From NCBI GenBank assembly GCA_001314705.1, contig LJSU01000009.1:1-64000 (forward strand): 64,000 nt of DNA. The letters are read 5' to 3'. The stretch is from Rhodobacteraceae bacterium HLUCCO07 (GTDB lineage Bacteria; Pseudomonadota; Alphaproteobacteria; Rhodobacterales; Rhodobacteraceae). The number at the start of each line of letters is the position of its first letter. Positions within the stretch are counted from its first letter, which is position 1. Below are positions 16,151 to 24,324 of this stretch, piece by piece. The notes below the pieces were generated by a model that saw only the letters and a list, made by a program, of their open reading frames with translations, ran no database searches and had not been told where the DNA came from. Made by a program: the position numbers and the translations under genes.

Positions 16151-18469
16151 TCAGCCGGTGAGCTTGTCCCGGCGCCGTCCGATCACCGGCGGCGCAACCC
16201 CGACCGTGACCGGCGGCACGTCGCCCGCCGCCTCGACCTCGACCAGGCAGGAATGCGCGATCGGCCCCTGGGCCAGTTTCGATGTGCCCTTGTCAGGGGT
16301 GAGCGTGTTGGGGTTGCCATGGATGCAGCTTTCGCCCGCGGGCTCATACCACGCGCCGGTGGCGATCTGGATCACGCCGGGGCGGATCTCGTCGCTGATC
16401 CTGAGCCCGGCAAGACAGGCCCCGCGCGCGTTGAAGAGGCGCACCACCTGGCCCTCCGACAGGCCGCGCTTCGCGGCATCCGCAGGGTTCATCAGCACGG
16501 GCTCGCGACCCGCCACGCGGTCGGCGCGGCTCAGTGCCCCGTGGTCGATCTGGCTGTGCAGCTTGGTTTTCGGCTGGTTCGAGACCATGTGCAGCGCATC
16601 CCCCGCATCCGCCTTGCCAAGCCATTCCAGCGGCTCGATCCAGGCCGGGTGGCCCGGGCAATCGTCATAGCCGAACCCCGCGATGGTCTCGGAAAAGATC
16701 TCGATCTTCCCGCTCGGCGTCTTCAATGGCCGCGCCTCGGGATCGGTGCGGAACGCCTCCATCATCACGGTCTGTTTCTCGGGCGCCGGCACCCGGTGCC
16801 ATCCCGTGCGGCGCAGCTCGTCCAGGGGGGGCAGTTCGACCCCGCCGCGCGCTGCCGCCTGCCGCGAAACATCATAAAGCCAGCGTTGCCACTCCGCGGC
16901 GCTGCGCCCTTCTGTGAACGCCTCTTCCACGCCCATGGCCGCGGCGATCCCGCGGAAAATCTCGTGATCGTCGCGCGCCTCACCCACCGGCTCGGCGGTC
17001 TTGTCCATCATCGTGATGAACGGATCCTTGGGCGACATGGCGATGTCGTCACGTTCAAGCGGCGTGGTGCAGGGCAGCACGATATCGGCATGTCGTGCCA
17101 GGCTGTTCCAGCACCATTCGTTCACGATGATCGTCTCGGGCTTTGCCCAGGCCCGGCGCAGGCGGTTGAGGTCCTGATGATGGTGAAACGGGTTGCCCCC
17201 GGCCCACCATACCAGCCGCACATCGGGATAGGTGAGTCTGCGCCCGTTGTAATCGACCGTGCCCCCGGGGTTTTCGAGCATGTCGGTGACCCGCGCCACT
17301 GGGATGTAGTCCGCCACCGGGTTCTGGCCTTGCGGAAAGGCGGCATAGGGCACCTGTTTTCGGTTGAGCCCGGTATGGTTCATCGCCGAATAGCCGAACC
17401 CCACACCGCCGCCGGGCAGGCCGATCTGCCCCAGCATCGCGGCCAGCGTGATCGCCGCCCAATAGGGTTGTTCGCCATGATCCTGCCGGGTCAGCGCATA
17501 GGCGACCGAGATCATGGTGCGCCCCTTGGCCATGCGGCGTGCCAGATCGCGGATCGTCTCGGCCGGAATTTCCGTGATCGCGGCGGCCCAGTCGGCGGTT
17601 TTCGCCACGCCATCGGATTTGCCTGTCAGGTAAGCCGCGAACCGGTCGAACCCGACCGTGTATCGCTCGAGGAACGCACGGTCATGCAGCCCCTCGGCGA
17701 GGATCACATGCGCCAGCCCCAGCATCAGCGCCGCATCGGTCGAGGGTCTGAGCGCCAGCCACTCGGCATCCACCTTGTCCAGCACATCCGCCCGCAAGGG
17801 CGAGACATTGACGAACCGCGTGCCCGCCTCATGCGCCGCCAGAACCCCCGCCTTTTGCACATGCGCGCCGGTGCCGCCCTGCGTGATCTGCCCGTTCTTG
17901 AGCGGCACGCCGCCAAAGGCCACGAAGAGATCGCAATGCTCGGCAATCGAGTCCCACGATGTCATCCGGTCGAGAAAGCCGCGAAAATCGCCCAGCACAT
18001 GCGGCACGATCACCTCGGCGGCGGCAAAACTGTAGGTGTTGACCGACGCGGTGAAGCCGCCCACGAGATTGAGAAACCGCTTGAGCTGTCCCTGTGCATG
18101 ATGAAACCGCCCGGCGCTGGCCCAGCCGTAAGAGCCGGCATAGATCGCCCGGTTCCCGTGATCGCGCCGCACCCGTTCGATCTCGTCCGCGATCAGGCGG
18201 TTGACCTCTTCCCATGTGACCTCGACGAAATCTTCCGATCCGCGCCGTTCGCCACCCGTGCCCGGCCCGCCCTCGAGCCAGCTTCGCCGCACCGCCGGGG
18301 CGGTGATGCGCAGCGCATCGGTGCGCGTCTCGACCATGCCCGGGCCGATGGGCGAGGGGTCGGGGTCATGCTCGAACGGGATCACCCCTGTCGGTTCCCC
18401 GTTCTCGGTCTCGACCCAGTAGGTGCCCCAATGGCTGTTGGTGATCGGTTTGCGGTCGAGATCCTTCAT
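16151..18469 (-). CDS. Molybdopterin-dependent S/N-oxide reductase (BisC/TorZ-like)
   Basis: A 772-residue bis-MGD molybdenum enzyme. Near residue 110 the segment GSYGWASAGRFHHAQGQLKR is the Mo-coordinating region of the DMSO/TMAO/biotin-sulfoxide reductase branch, where the serine ligates Mo. The NPFHHHQDLNRLRRAW block and the C-terminal dinucleotide-binding domain (QIDHGALSRADRVAGREPV, WYEP) fit the same branch. No N-terminal iron-sulfur motif or Tat signal is present, so it is probably cytoplasmic and may act on biotin or methionine sulfoxides. It is preceded on its strand by a 431-nt gap, so it is probably separate from the catabolic operon upstream. Confidence 0.9.
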   Translation of the reverse strand: MKDLDRKPITNSHWGTYWVETENGEPTGVIPFEHDPDPSPIGPGMVETRTDALRITAPAVRRSWLEGGPGTGGERRGSEDFVEVTWEEVNRLIADEIERVRRDHGNRAIYAGSYGWASAGRFHHAQGQLKRFLNLVGGFTASVNTYSFAAAEVIVPHVLGDFRGFLDRMTSWDSIAEHCDLFVAFGGVPLKNGQITQGGTGAHVQKAGVLAAHEAGTRFVNVSPLRADVLDKVDAEWLALRPSTDAALMLGLAHVILAEGLHDRAFLERYTVGFDRFAAYLTGKSDGVAKTADWAAAITEIPAETIRDLARRMAKGRTMISVAYALTRQDHGEQPYWAAITLAAMLGQIGLPGGGVGFGYSAMNHTGLNRKQVPYAAFPQGQNPVADYIPVARVTDMLENPGGTVDYNGRRLTYPDVRLVWWAGGNPFHHHQDLNRLRRAWAKPETIIVNEWCWNSLARHADIVLPCTTPLERDDIAMSPKDPFITMMDKTAEPVGEARDDHEIFRGIAAAMGVEEAFTEGRSAAEWQRWLYDVSRQAAARGGVELPPLDELRRTGWHRVPAPEKQTVMMEAFRTDPEARPLKTPSGKIEIFSETIAGFGYDDCPGHPAWIEPLEWLGKADAGDALHMVSNQPKTKLHSQIDHGALSRADRVAGREPVLMNPADAAKRGLSEGQVVRLFNARGACLAGLRISDEIRPGVIQIATGAWYEPAGESCIHGNPNTLTPDKGTSKLAQGPIAHSCLVEVEAAGDVPPVTVGVAPPVIGRRRDKLTG

Positions 18470-18616
18470 CGCGCGCTTCCTTCATGGCCCGTTCGTCGCT
18501 GTGCGAGAGTTGCGCAAAGCACGGGCGAAGGCAAGGCGGGGCATGTGCTGGCCGCGTTCTTGGGATATGTTGCGCTTGGTCACGTTCATATCGCCCGGGT
18601 CGCTTGCGGCCCGGGC

Positions 18617-18646
18617 AGCGCCCGCCCCGCCCCATGGGCGGGCGCT
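18617..18646. repeat. Strong GC-rich hairpin
   Basis: AGCGCCCGCCC (18617-18627) pairs perfectly with GGGCGGGCGCT (18636-18646) over an 8-nt loop. No T-tract follows on either strand. Confidence 0.6.
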
Positions 18647-18802
18647 TCACGCCCACCCCGGGCCGGGCGCCGCCCTTTCGTTGGGTGTCAGTCGGTCCTG
18701 TTCGGCGCAATACGCTTCAGGCTTCTTACGGCTCAGGCGAAATGCACTTGATCCCTGCGCACGCCGCGTTAACCCCTTGCATTAACCTTTTGTCAGGACT
18801 TA

Positions 18803-18825
18803 CCCGGCAGCCGGGTGGCAGCCGC
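18803..18825. repeat. Copy 1 of a 23-bp intergenic repeat
   Basis: The 23 bases, beginning CCCGGCAGCCGGGTGG, recur exactly at 61772-61794. Both copies lie in gene-free DNA close to GTTAACC-like sequence. Confidence 0.75.
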
Positions 18826-18848
18826 GAGTCATACGCTTTTCACCCCCT

Positions 18849-18869
18849 CGATCTTTCGCCGAAAAACCG
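18849..18869. repeat. Imperfect copy of a 21-bp palindrome
   Basis: Differs at 2 of 21 positions from the perfect palindrome at 31493-31513. Both copies lie just downstream of a stop codon (here ridA, on the minus strand). Confidence 0.5.
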
Positions 18870-18900
18870 TGTTAACCCCACCGCACGGTGCCCCGCGAGC

Positions 18901-19305
18901 CTAGCTCCGGGGCTTGATATAGGCCGTTGCCTCGATTTCCAGGAGCGCATCGTCCTCGACCAGATCCTTTATGACAATCAAGGACATGGCCGGGAAATGC
19001 CGGCCCAGCACCCGGCGATAGGCCGCGCCGATCTCGCGCTGGTGGGCCATGTATTCGGCCTTGTCCTTGACGAACCATGTCAGCCGCCCGATATCGGTCG
19101 CGTCACCCCCCGCCGCACGAACGATTGCGGCAATGTTTTCAAGGGCTTGTTCCATCTGCCCGATGAAATCGTGTCGTTCGAACACCTTCTGTGCATTCCA
19201 TCCGATCTGGCCCGCGATATGCAGCGTGCCATCCTCCATCAACATCCCATTGGCATAGCCCAGGGCCGGGGCCCATCCTTCGGGCTGAATTGTCTTGGGC
19301 GCCAT
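18901..19305 (-). CDS. RidA-family enamine/imine deaminase
   Basis: A 134-residue protein of the RidA (YjgF/YER057c/UK114) family; the GQIGW and MSLIVIKDLVEDDALLEIEA segments are typical. RidA proteins hydrolyse reactive enamines and imines to ketones and ammonia. The ATG at 19305 has a good AGGAGAGGCGAG leader; an ATG 15 nt upstream is possible. It is the last gene of the minus-strand operon, 39 nt after kynA. In this context it may deaminate the enamine-type product formed by the aminobenzoyl-CoA monooxygenase/reductase of the same operon. That role is inference. Confidence 0.9.
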   Translation of the reverse strand: MAPKTIQPEGWAPALGYANGMLMEDGTLHIAGQIGWNAQKVFERHDFIGQMEQALENIAAIVRAAGGDATDIGRLTWFVKDKAEYMAHQREIGAAYRRVLGRHFPAMSLIVIKDLVEDDALLEIEATAYIKPRS

Positions 19306-19344
19306 CTCGCCTCTCCTCATACAGTCTCGTAACCCGTTGAAAAT

Positions 19345-20175
19345 TCAAAGCTCGCCGCGCAGGTGCCAAAGCTCGGGGAAGAGTTCAACCTCCAGCATCC
19401 GCCGCAGGTAGGCCACGCCGGAGGTGCCCCCGGTGCCGCGCTTGAACCCGATCACCCGCTCGACGGTGGTGACATGGTTGAACCGCCAGCGGCGGAAATA
19501 ATCCTCGAGATCGACCAGCTTCTCGCCCAGTTCGTAAAGCGCCCAGTGGGTCGCGGTATCCTCGTAAACCACCTTCCACCGCGCCTGGATTTCGGGCTGT
19601 GCGACATGCGGCTGGCCAAGCTGCGGGGCAGGGGGGGCTCCGCCGCCCGTGCCCTCGAAAAGCCGTGCGACAACCACGTCGTAAAAGCTCGGGCGGCGCA
19701 ATTCCTGCTCAAGCTTTTCAACCACTTCCGGCAGATGCGCATGGGGTTTGAGCATGTTGGGGTTGCGGTTGCCCAGCAGGTATTCGATCATCCGGTATTG
19801 CGCGGATTGAAAGCCCGATGACGGCCCGAGCGTGTCGCGAAACCGGGTGTAATCCGCCGGGGTCATCGTGCGCAGGACATCCCATGCGTTGTTGAGCTGC
19901 TCGAAGATACGGCTCACCCGCGCCAGCATCTTGAACATCGGCTCCAGCGCCCCCGCCTCAAGCGCGCTCCGCGCGGCGGAAAGCTCATGGATCGCAAGCT
20001 TCATCCATAATTCACTTGTTTGATGTTGGATGACGAACAACATCTCGTCATGGGCATCCGAAAGCGGATGCTGCTGATCCAGAAGCGTATCCAGATGCAG
20101 GTAGTCACCGTATGACATCGCCCCCTTGAGATCGAGCTTGGCCCCCTCGCGCCCGGGATCATAGCCACCGCTCAT
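19345..20175 (-). CDS. kynA: Tryptophan 2,3-dioxygenase
   Basis: A 276-residue haem dioxygenase that opens the indole ring of L-tryptophan to N-formylkynurenine, the first step of the kynurenine pathway. The family motif [14 protein letters not shown] (residues ~47-60) includes the distal histidine, [14 protein letters not shown] holds the probable proximal haem ligand, and GTGGTSG is the C-terminal substrate loop. Length and order match bacterial TDO. The start overlaps the stop of the CoA-ligase gene by 4 nt. No kynurenine formamidase or kynureninase gene is in the window, so anthranilate production must rely on genes elsewhere. Confidence 0.96.
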   Translation of the reverse strand: MSGGYDPGREGAKLDLKGAMSYGDYLHLDTLLDQQHPLSDAHDEMLFVIQHQTSELWMKLAIHELSAARSALEAGALEPMFKMLARVSRIFEQLNNAWDVLRTMTPADYTRFRDTLGPSSGFQSAQYRMIEYLLGNRNPNMLKPHAHLPEVVEKLEQELRRPSFYDVVVARLFEGTGGGAPPAPQLGQPHVAQPEIQARWKVVYEDTATHWALYELGEKLVDLEDYFRRWRFNHVTTVERVIGFKRGTGGTSGVAYLRRMLEVELFPELWHLRGEL

Positions 20176-21791
20176 CGCTCCGCCCTCAGGCGAAAGCGTT
20201 GGATCTTGCCGGTTTCGGTCTTGGGCAGGCCCTTGGTGAACACCACGGAACGCGGGTATTTGTAGGGCGCGATCGTTGATTTTACGTGCTCTTGCAATGA
20301 CTTGACCATTTCCGGGCCGGGGATCGCGCCGGCCGAGAGCACCACATGCGCCTCGACGATGGCGCCGCGTTCCTCGTCGGGCACGCCGATCACCGCGCAT
20401 TCGGCCACGGCTTCATGCGCCAGAAGCGCCGCCTCGACCTCTGGCCCGGCGATGTTGTAGCCCGAGGACAGGATCATGTCGTCATTGCGCGCGGCGAAAT
20501 GGAAATAGCCCTCCGCATCCATGAAAAATGCGTCGCCGGTGATGTTCCAGCCGTCCTGCACATATTCCGTCTGCCGCTCGCCGCGCAGGTAACGGCACCC
20601 GGTCGGCCCCCGCACCGCCAGCCGTCCGACCTCGCCGGGGGGCAATCCCGTCCCATCCTGGTCGATCACCCGCGCTTCGTATCCCGCGACCGGCTTGCCG
20701 GTACAGGCAGGGCGGTGGTCCTCGAAGCGGTTTGTGACGAAAATATGGAGCATCTCGGTCGCCCCGATCCCGTCGAGCATCGGCTTGCCGGTCTTTTCCA
20801 TCCATTCGTCATAGACCGGGGCGGGCAGTGTTTCGCCCGCGCTGACGGCGGCGCGCAGGCTGGACAGGTCGGCGCCCTCGTCCATCGCCTTGAGCATGGC
20901 GCGATATGCGGTCGGCGCGGTAAAACAGACGCTTGCGCGGTATTTCTCGATGATCTCGATCATGTTGGGCGGCGTTGCGTTCTCCAAAAGCGTCGCCGCC
21001 GCGCCAAAACGCAGGGGAAAGATCGCCAGCCCCCCAAGCCCAAAGGTAAAGGCCAGCGGCGGCGAGCCCACGAACACATCCTCGGGCTGCACGTCCAGCA
21101 CCTCGCGCGCGTATCCATCCGCGATTATCAGGAGGTCACGGTGAAAATGCATCGTGCCCTTGGGCTCCCCGGTCGATCCGCTGGTAAAGCCGATCAGCGC
21201 CACGTCGTCCTGCGCGGTTTCCACCGCGTCGAACTGAACCGGTTTCTCCAGTGCCAGCCGGTCCAGCTCTGCATCGTGGTTCGACGTGCCGTCAAACCCG
21301 ACCACGGTCTTGAGAAAGCGCGACTGCTTGGCACAGGTCGCCATCTCGTCCATCAGGCGCGTGTCACAAAGCGCATGGGTGATTTCGGCCTTGTCGACAT
21401 ATTTCGCCAATTCGCCCGACCGCAGCATCGGCATGGTGTTGACCACCACCGCCCCCACCTTGGTCGCGGCCAGCCAGCAGGCCACCATCGCCGGGTTGTT
21501 GGCTGAACGGATAAGGACGCGATTCCCGGGCCTTACGTCCAGATCCTCAACCAGTGCATGGGCGAGCCGATTGGTCCAGTCGGCCAATTCCTTGTAGGTC
21601 CGCCGCCGCCCGTTGCCAATAAGCGCGGTATGATCGCCAAAGCCGCGCGCCACCATTGCATCGGTCAGTTCCACCCCGGCATTGAGCCGATCGGGATACT
21701 CGAACCCCTCAAGTCGCAGCTCGGGCCATGTTTCCGGCGCGGGCAGGTTGTCGCGGGCAAAACTGTCCTCGTGGGCCGATGGTCTGAGCAT
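20172..21791 (-). CDS. Aryl-CoA ligase (benzoate / 2-aminobenzoate-CoA ligase type)
   Basis: A 539-residue member of the acyl-adenylate-forming family. The AMP-binding P-loop [12 protein letters not shown], the A5-type segment [12 protein letters not shown], the A8 hinge region ([21 protein letters not shown]) and the C-terminal lysine motif ([11 protein letters not shown]) are all present. The sequence is closest in style to benzoate- and 2-aminobenzoate-CoA ligases. It activates an aromatic acid with ATP and CoA. Neighbouring tryptophan dioxygenase and aminobenzoyl-CoA monooxygenase/reductase make anthranilate (2-aminobenzoate) the most likely substrate. A strong GGAGGATAGGAT leader precedes the ATG, only 3 nt after the acyl-CoA dehydrogenase stop. 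Confidence 0.9.
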   Translation of the reverse strand: MLRPSAHEDSFARDNLPAPETWPELRLEGFEYPDRLNAGVELTDAMVARGFGDHTALIGNGRRRTYKELADWTNRLAHALVEDLDVRPGNRVLIRSANNPAMVACWLAATKVGAVVVNTMPMLRSGELAKYVDKAEITHALCDTRLMDEMATCAKQSRFLKTVVGFDGTSNHDAELDRLALEKPVQFDAVETAQDDVALIGFTSGSTGEPKGTMHFHRDLLIIADGYAREVLDVQPEDVFVGSPPLAFTFGLGGLAIFPLRFGAAATLLENATPPNMIEIIEKYRASVCFTAPTAYRAMLKAMDEGADLSSLRAAVSAGETLPAPVYDEWMEKTGKPMLDGIGATEMLHIFVTNRFEDHRPACTGKPVAGYEARVIDQDGTGLPPGEVGRLAVRGPTGCRYLRGERQTEYVQDGWNITGDAFFMDAEGYFHFAARNDDMILSSGYNIAGPEVEAALLAHEAVAECAVIGVPDEERGAIVEAHVVLSAGAIPGPEMVKSLQEHVKSTIAPYKYPRSVVFTKGLPKTETGKIQRFRLRAER

Positions 21792-21794
21792 ATC

Positions 21795-22943
21795 CTATCC
21801 TCCCTGATACTGCCCCAGGGTCTGGCGCGCGATCACCACGCGCTGCACGTCCGAGGCACCTTCGTAGATCCGCAGCGCGCGGATCTCGCGATAGAGTTTC
21901 TCAACTGTCTCTCCCGATTTCACCCCGTCACCGCCATGCAGCTGCACCGCGCGGTCGATGACCTTCTGGGCCTGGTCGGTGGCGAAAAGCTTGGCCATCG
22001 CGGCCTCGCGCGTGACCCTTGGCGCTCCGGAATCCTTGGTCCATGCCGCGCGATAGACCAGAAGGGCGGCCGCATCGACATCGAGCGCCATGTCGGCGAT
22101 ATGCCCCTGGACCATCTGCAGATCAAAGAGCGGTGCCCCCTGCACATGGCGCGTCGTCACCCGCACGACCGCCTCGTCCAGCGCCCTTCGGGCAAAGCCC
22201 AGCGCCGCCGCCGCCACGGTCGAGCGGAAGACATCGAGCACCGACATGGCGATGCGAAAGCCCGCGCCGGGCGCGCCGATCATCGCCGAAGTCGGCACCC
22301 GGCAATCGGTGAAGCGCAGCGTGGCCAACGGGTGCGGGGCTATGGTCTCCAACCGCTCGACCACTTCGAACCCCGGCAGGCCCGCCGGCACGACAAAGGC
22401 CGAAAGCCCCTTGGCGCCCGGCGCCTCGTCGGTGCGCGCGAAAAGCGTGTAGACATCCGCGATACCGCCATTGGAAATCCATGTCTTTTCGCCGTTCAGA
22501 ACGTAATCATCCCCGTCGCGCCTGGCCGTCATCGTGGAATTGGCCACGTCCGAGCCGGAGGCGGGTTCGGTCAGCGCAAAGGCCGAAATCGCCTGTCCCG
22601 CCCGGGTGAGCGGCAACCATTCGTGCTTTTGCGCATCTGTCCCGAACAGCGAGATCGCCCCGGTGCCCAGCCCCTGCATCGCAAAAGCGAAATCGGCCAA
22701 CCCGTCATGGCGCGCCAGCGTCTCGCGAATGAGACACAATGTGCGCACATCAAGTTGCCCGTCCAACGCACCGGAATATTGGAGAAACCCGGCCTCGCCC
22801 AGATCTGAGACCAGCGCCCGGCAGGCGGCATCCGTGTCGGAATGGTCGATGGAGAGCCTCGCGGCAAACTGCTCCAGCTCTTTGGCCAGTGCCCGGTGCT
22901 GGTCCTCGAAAAACGGCCAGTTCAGAAAGCTTCGGTCACTCAT
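21795..22943 (-). CDS. Acyl-CoA dehydrogenase
   Basis: A 382-residue FAD-dependent acyl-CoA dehydrogenase. The [11 protein letters not shown] and [11 protein letters not shown] blocks form the FAD/substrate region, and the C-terminal [14 protein letters not shown] keeps the glutamate that serves as catalytic base in the main family. A longer in-frame extension upstream overlaps the neighbouring gene's 3' region and is rejected; the ATG at 22943 is preceded by GAAGGAGGG. Within this operon it probably oxidises an alicyclic or ring-opened CoA ester downstream of aminobenzoyl-CoA reduction. Its leader is part of a dispersed intergenic repeat. Confidence 0.92.
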   Translation of the reverse strand: MSDRSFLNWPFFEDQHRALAKELEQFAARLSIDHSDTDAACRALVSDLGEAGFLQYSGALDGQLDVRTLCLIRETLARHDGLADFAFAMQGLGTGAISLFGTDAQKHEWLPLTRAGQAISAFALTEPASGSDVANSTMTARRDGDDYVLNGEKTWISNGGIADVYTLFARTDEAPGAKGLSAFVVPAGLPGFEVVERLETIAPHPLATLRFTDCRVPTSAMIGAPGAGFRIAMSVLDVFRSTVAAAALGFARRALDEAVVRVTTRHVQGAPLFDLQMVQGHIADMALDVDAAALLVYRAAWTKDSGAPRVTREAAMAKLFATDQAQKVIDRAVQLHGGDGVKSGETVEKLYREIRALRIYEGASDVQRVVIARQTLGQYQGG

Positions 22944-22958
22944 CGCACCCTCCTTCAT

Positions 22959-23032
22959 CTTCATCTTGCCGGAAATACTCCGGGATGGTGACAAGTCGCG
23001 CCACGACTTGCACCTGGGGGCTCGCCCCCTGG
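22959..23032 (-). repeat. Dispersed hairpin + GAGTATTT..GCAAGATGAAG element, copy A
   Basis: Read on the minus strand: a G/C-rich stem (about 23016-23029), a CAAGTCG/CGACTTG stem-loop (22992-23010) and then GGAGTATTTCCGGCAAGATG and AAG (22981 to 22959), which runs into the ribosome-binding site of the acyl-CoA dehydrogenase gene. Other copies: 39645-39725, 56521-56561 and 61641-61720. Confidence 0.7.
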
Positions 23033-23041
23033 GCATTCGGC

Positions 23042-23842
23042 TCAGTCGCCCTCGAAGACTGGCTTCTCCTTGGCGACAAAGGCGTTGTAGGCACGCTGGA
23101 AATCCTGCCCCTGCATGCAGATCGCCTGCGCCTGCGCTTCGGCCTCGATCGCCTGCTCGAGGCTCATCGACCACTCCTGCGCGAGCATGGTCTTGGTCAT
23201 CATGTGGGCGAAATTGGGCCCCTCGGCGATGCGCGCGGCCAGCGTCTGCGCCTCGGGCAGAAGGTGATCGGCGGCCACTTCACGACTGAAAAAGCCCCAG
23301 TTCACGCCCTCCTGCGCCGACATGCTGCGCCCTGTGTAGAGCAGCTCGGCCGCGCGCGACTGTCCGATGATGCGTGGCAGGATCGCACAGGCCCCCATGT
23401 CACAGCCCGCAAGCCCCACGCGGGTAAAGAGGAATGCGGTCTTGGCCTCGGGCGTGGCCAGGCGAATGTCCGAGGCCATCGCCATGATCGCGCCGGCGCC
23501 CGCGCAAACGCCATCGACCGCGGCGATGATCGGCTTGCCGCACCCCAGCATTGCCTTGACCAGGTCCCCGGTCATGCGAGTGAAGCGCAAAAGCTCTTTC
23601 ATGCTCATCTTGGTGAGCGGCCCGATGATCTCGTGCACATCTCCGCCCGAACTGAAATTGCCGCCATTGGGCGCGATGACCACCGCCTTGACCTCTTCGT
23701 CGTAATGCAGGTCGCGGAACCAGTCGCGCAGCTCGGCATAGGAGTCGAAGGTAAGCGGGTTCTTGCGTTCGGGGCGGTCGAGCGCGATCGTCGCAACCCC
23801 GTCGTCGATCCCGCATCTGAAATGTTTCACGTCGCTGCGCAT
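23042..23842 (-). CDS. Crotonase-fold (enoyl-CoA hydratase family) enzyme, atypical active site
   Basis: A 266-residue crotonase-superfamily protein. The oxyanion-hole parts are present ([12 protein letters not shown] and [15 protein letters not shown]). By comparison with rat enoyl-CoA hydratase, however, both catalytic glutamates (Glu144 and Glu164) appear replaced: CEL becomes AIM in GAGAIMAM, and the QPEI position reads FTRV. An aspartate in [10 protein letters not shown] lies close to where dienoyl-CoA isomerase has its catalytic Asp. A reaction other than simple hydration (isomerisation, ring hydrolysis or decarboxylation) is therefore plausible. The ATG overlaps the marR stop. The operon context places it in aryl-CoA catabolism. 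Confidence 0.88.
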   Translation of the reverse strand: MRSDVKHFRCGIDDGVATIALDRPERKNPLTFDSYAELRDWFRDLHYDEEVKAVVIAPNGGNFSSGGDVHEIIGPLTKMSMKELLRFTRMTGDLVKAMLGCGKPIIAAVDGVCAGAGAIMAMASDIRLATPEAKTAFLFTRVGLAGCDMGACAILPRIIGQSRAAELLYTGRSMSAQEGVNWGFFSREVAADHLLPEAQTLAARIAEGPNFAHMMTKTMLAQEWSMSLEQAIEAEAQAQAICMQGQDFQRAYNAFVAKEKPVFEGD

Positions 23843-24324
23843 CAGTCATGCTCCTTCATCGTGTCGCTGAGATGGTCGAGACGGCGGATCATGCCGTCCA
23901 CGTCGTCCGCATCGAGCCCGGCCAGCATCGCGTCGATCCAGCCTTGATGCGCGCCGGCATGTCTGGCGAAAACCTCGCGCCCCTTGTCGGTCAGGCGCAC
24001 GCGTTGTGCCCGCCGGTCACCCGGCACGGCCACCCGCAGGGCCAGCCCTTCCTCGGTGAGCTTGTCCACGATCCCGGTGATGTTGCCGTTCGAGACCCGC
24101 AACATCTGGGAAATCTCGCTCATCTTCAGCCCCTCGGGGCTGCGATTGAGCGCGGACATGACATCAAAGCGGGGCAGGGTCGAGTTGAACTCGGCGCGCA
24201 ACCGTCGCCTGAGGTTCGCTTCGATCAGGTTCGACGCCTTCAGGAGCTTGAGCCACAGTCGCAGCCGCGCCTTGGAAAGCGGCTCCTGATCGTCGGATGT
24301 ATCGGTCTTGCGCGCTTCGCTCAT
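23842..24324 (-). CDS. MarR-family transcriptional regulator
   Basis: A 160-residue winged-helix regulator. The recognition region [20 protein letters not shown] and the wing [20 protein letters not shown] are typical of MarR proteins, which often sense aromatic acids or their CoA esters. It overlaps the monooxygenase/reductase gene by 4 nt upstream and the crotonase gene by 1 nt downstream, so it is cotranscribed with the pathway it presumably controls. The likely target is the divergent promoter region at 26622-26939. The effector could be a 2-aminobenzoyl-CoA-like ester; that is inference. Confidence 0.92.
   Translation of the reverse strand: MSEARKTDTSDDQEPLSKARLRLWLKLLKASNLIEANLRRRLRAEFNSTLPRFDVMSALNRSPEGLKMSEISQMLRVSNGNITGIVDKLTEEGLALRVAVPGDRRAQRVRLTDKGREVFARHAGAHQGWIDAMLAGLDADDVDGMIRRLDHLSDTMKEHD

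Larger units (their letters stand above)
18470..18900. other. Intergenic region with hairpins and short repeats
   Basis: 431 nt without a gene between ridA and the molybdoenzyme, both on the minus strand. It contains a strong 11-bp stem-loop (18617-18646), one copy of a 23-bp repeat (18803-18825) and a near-copy of a 21-bp palindrome (18849-18869) just downstream of ridA. Confidence 0.6.

Noticed and set aside
16082-18751. 889-codon plus-strand frame opposite the molybdoenzyme
   Set aside because: Shadow of the minus-strand BisC-like gene, whose motifs are intact.
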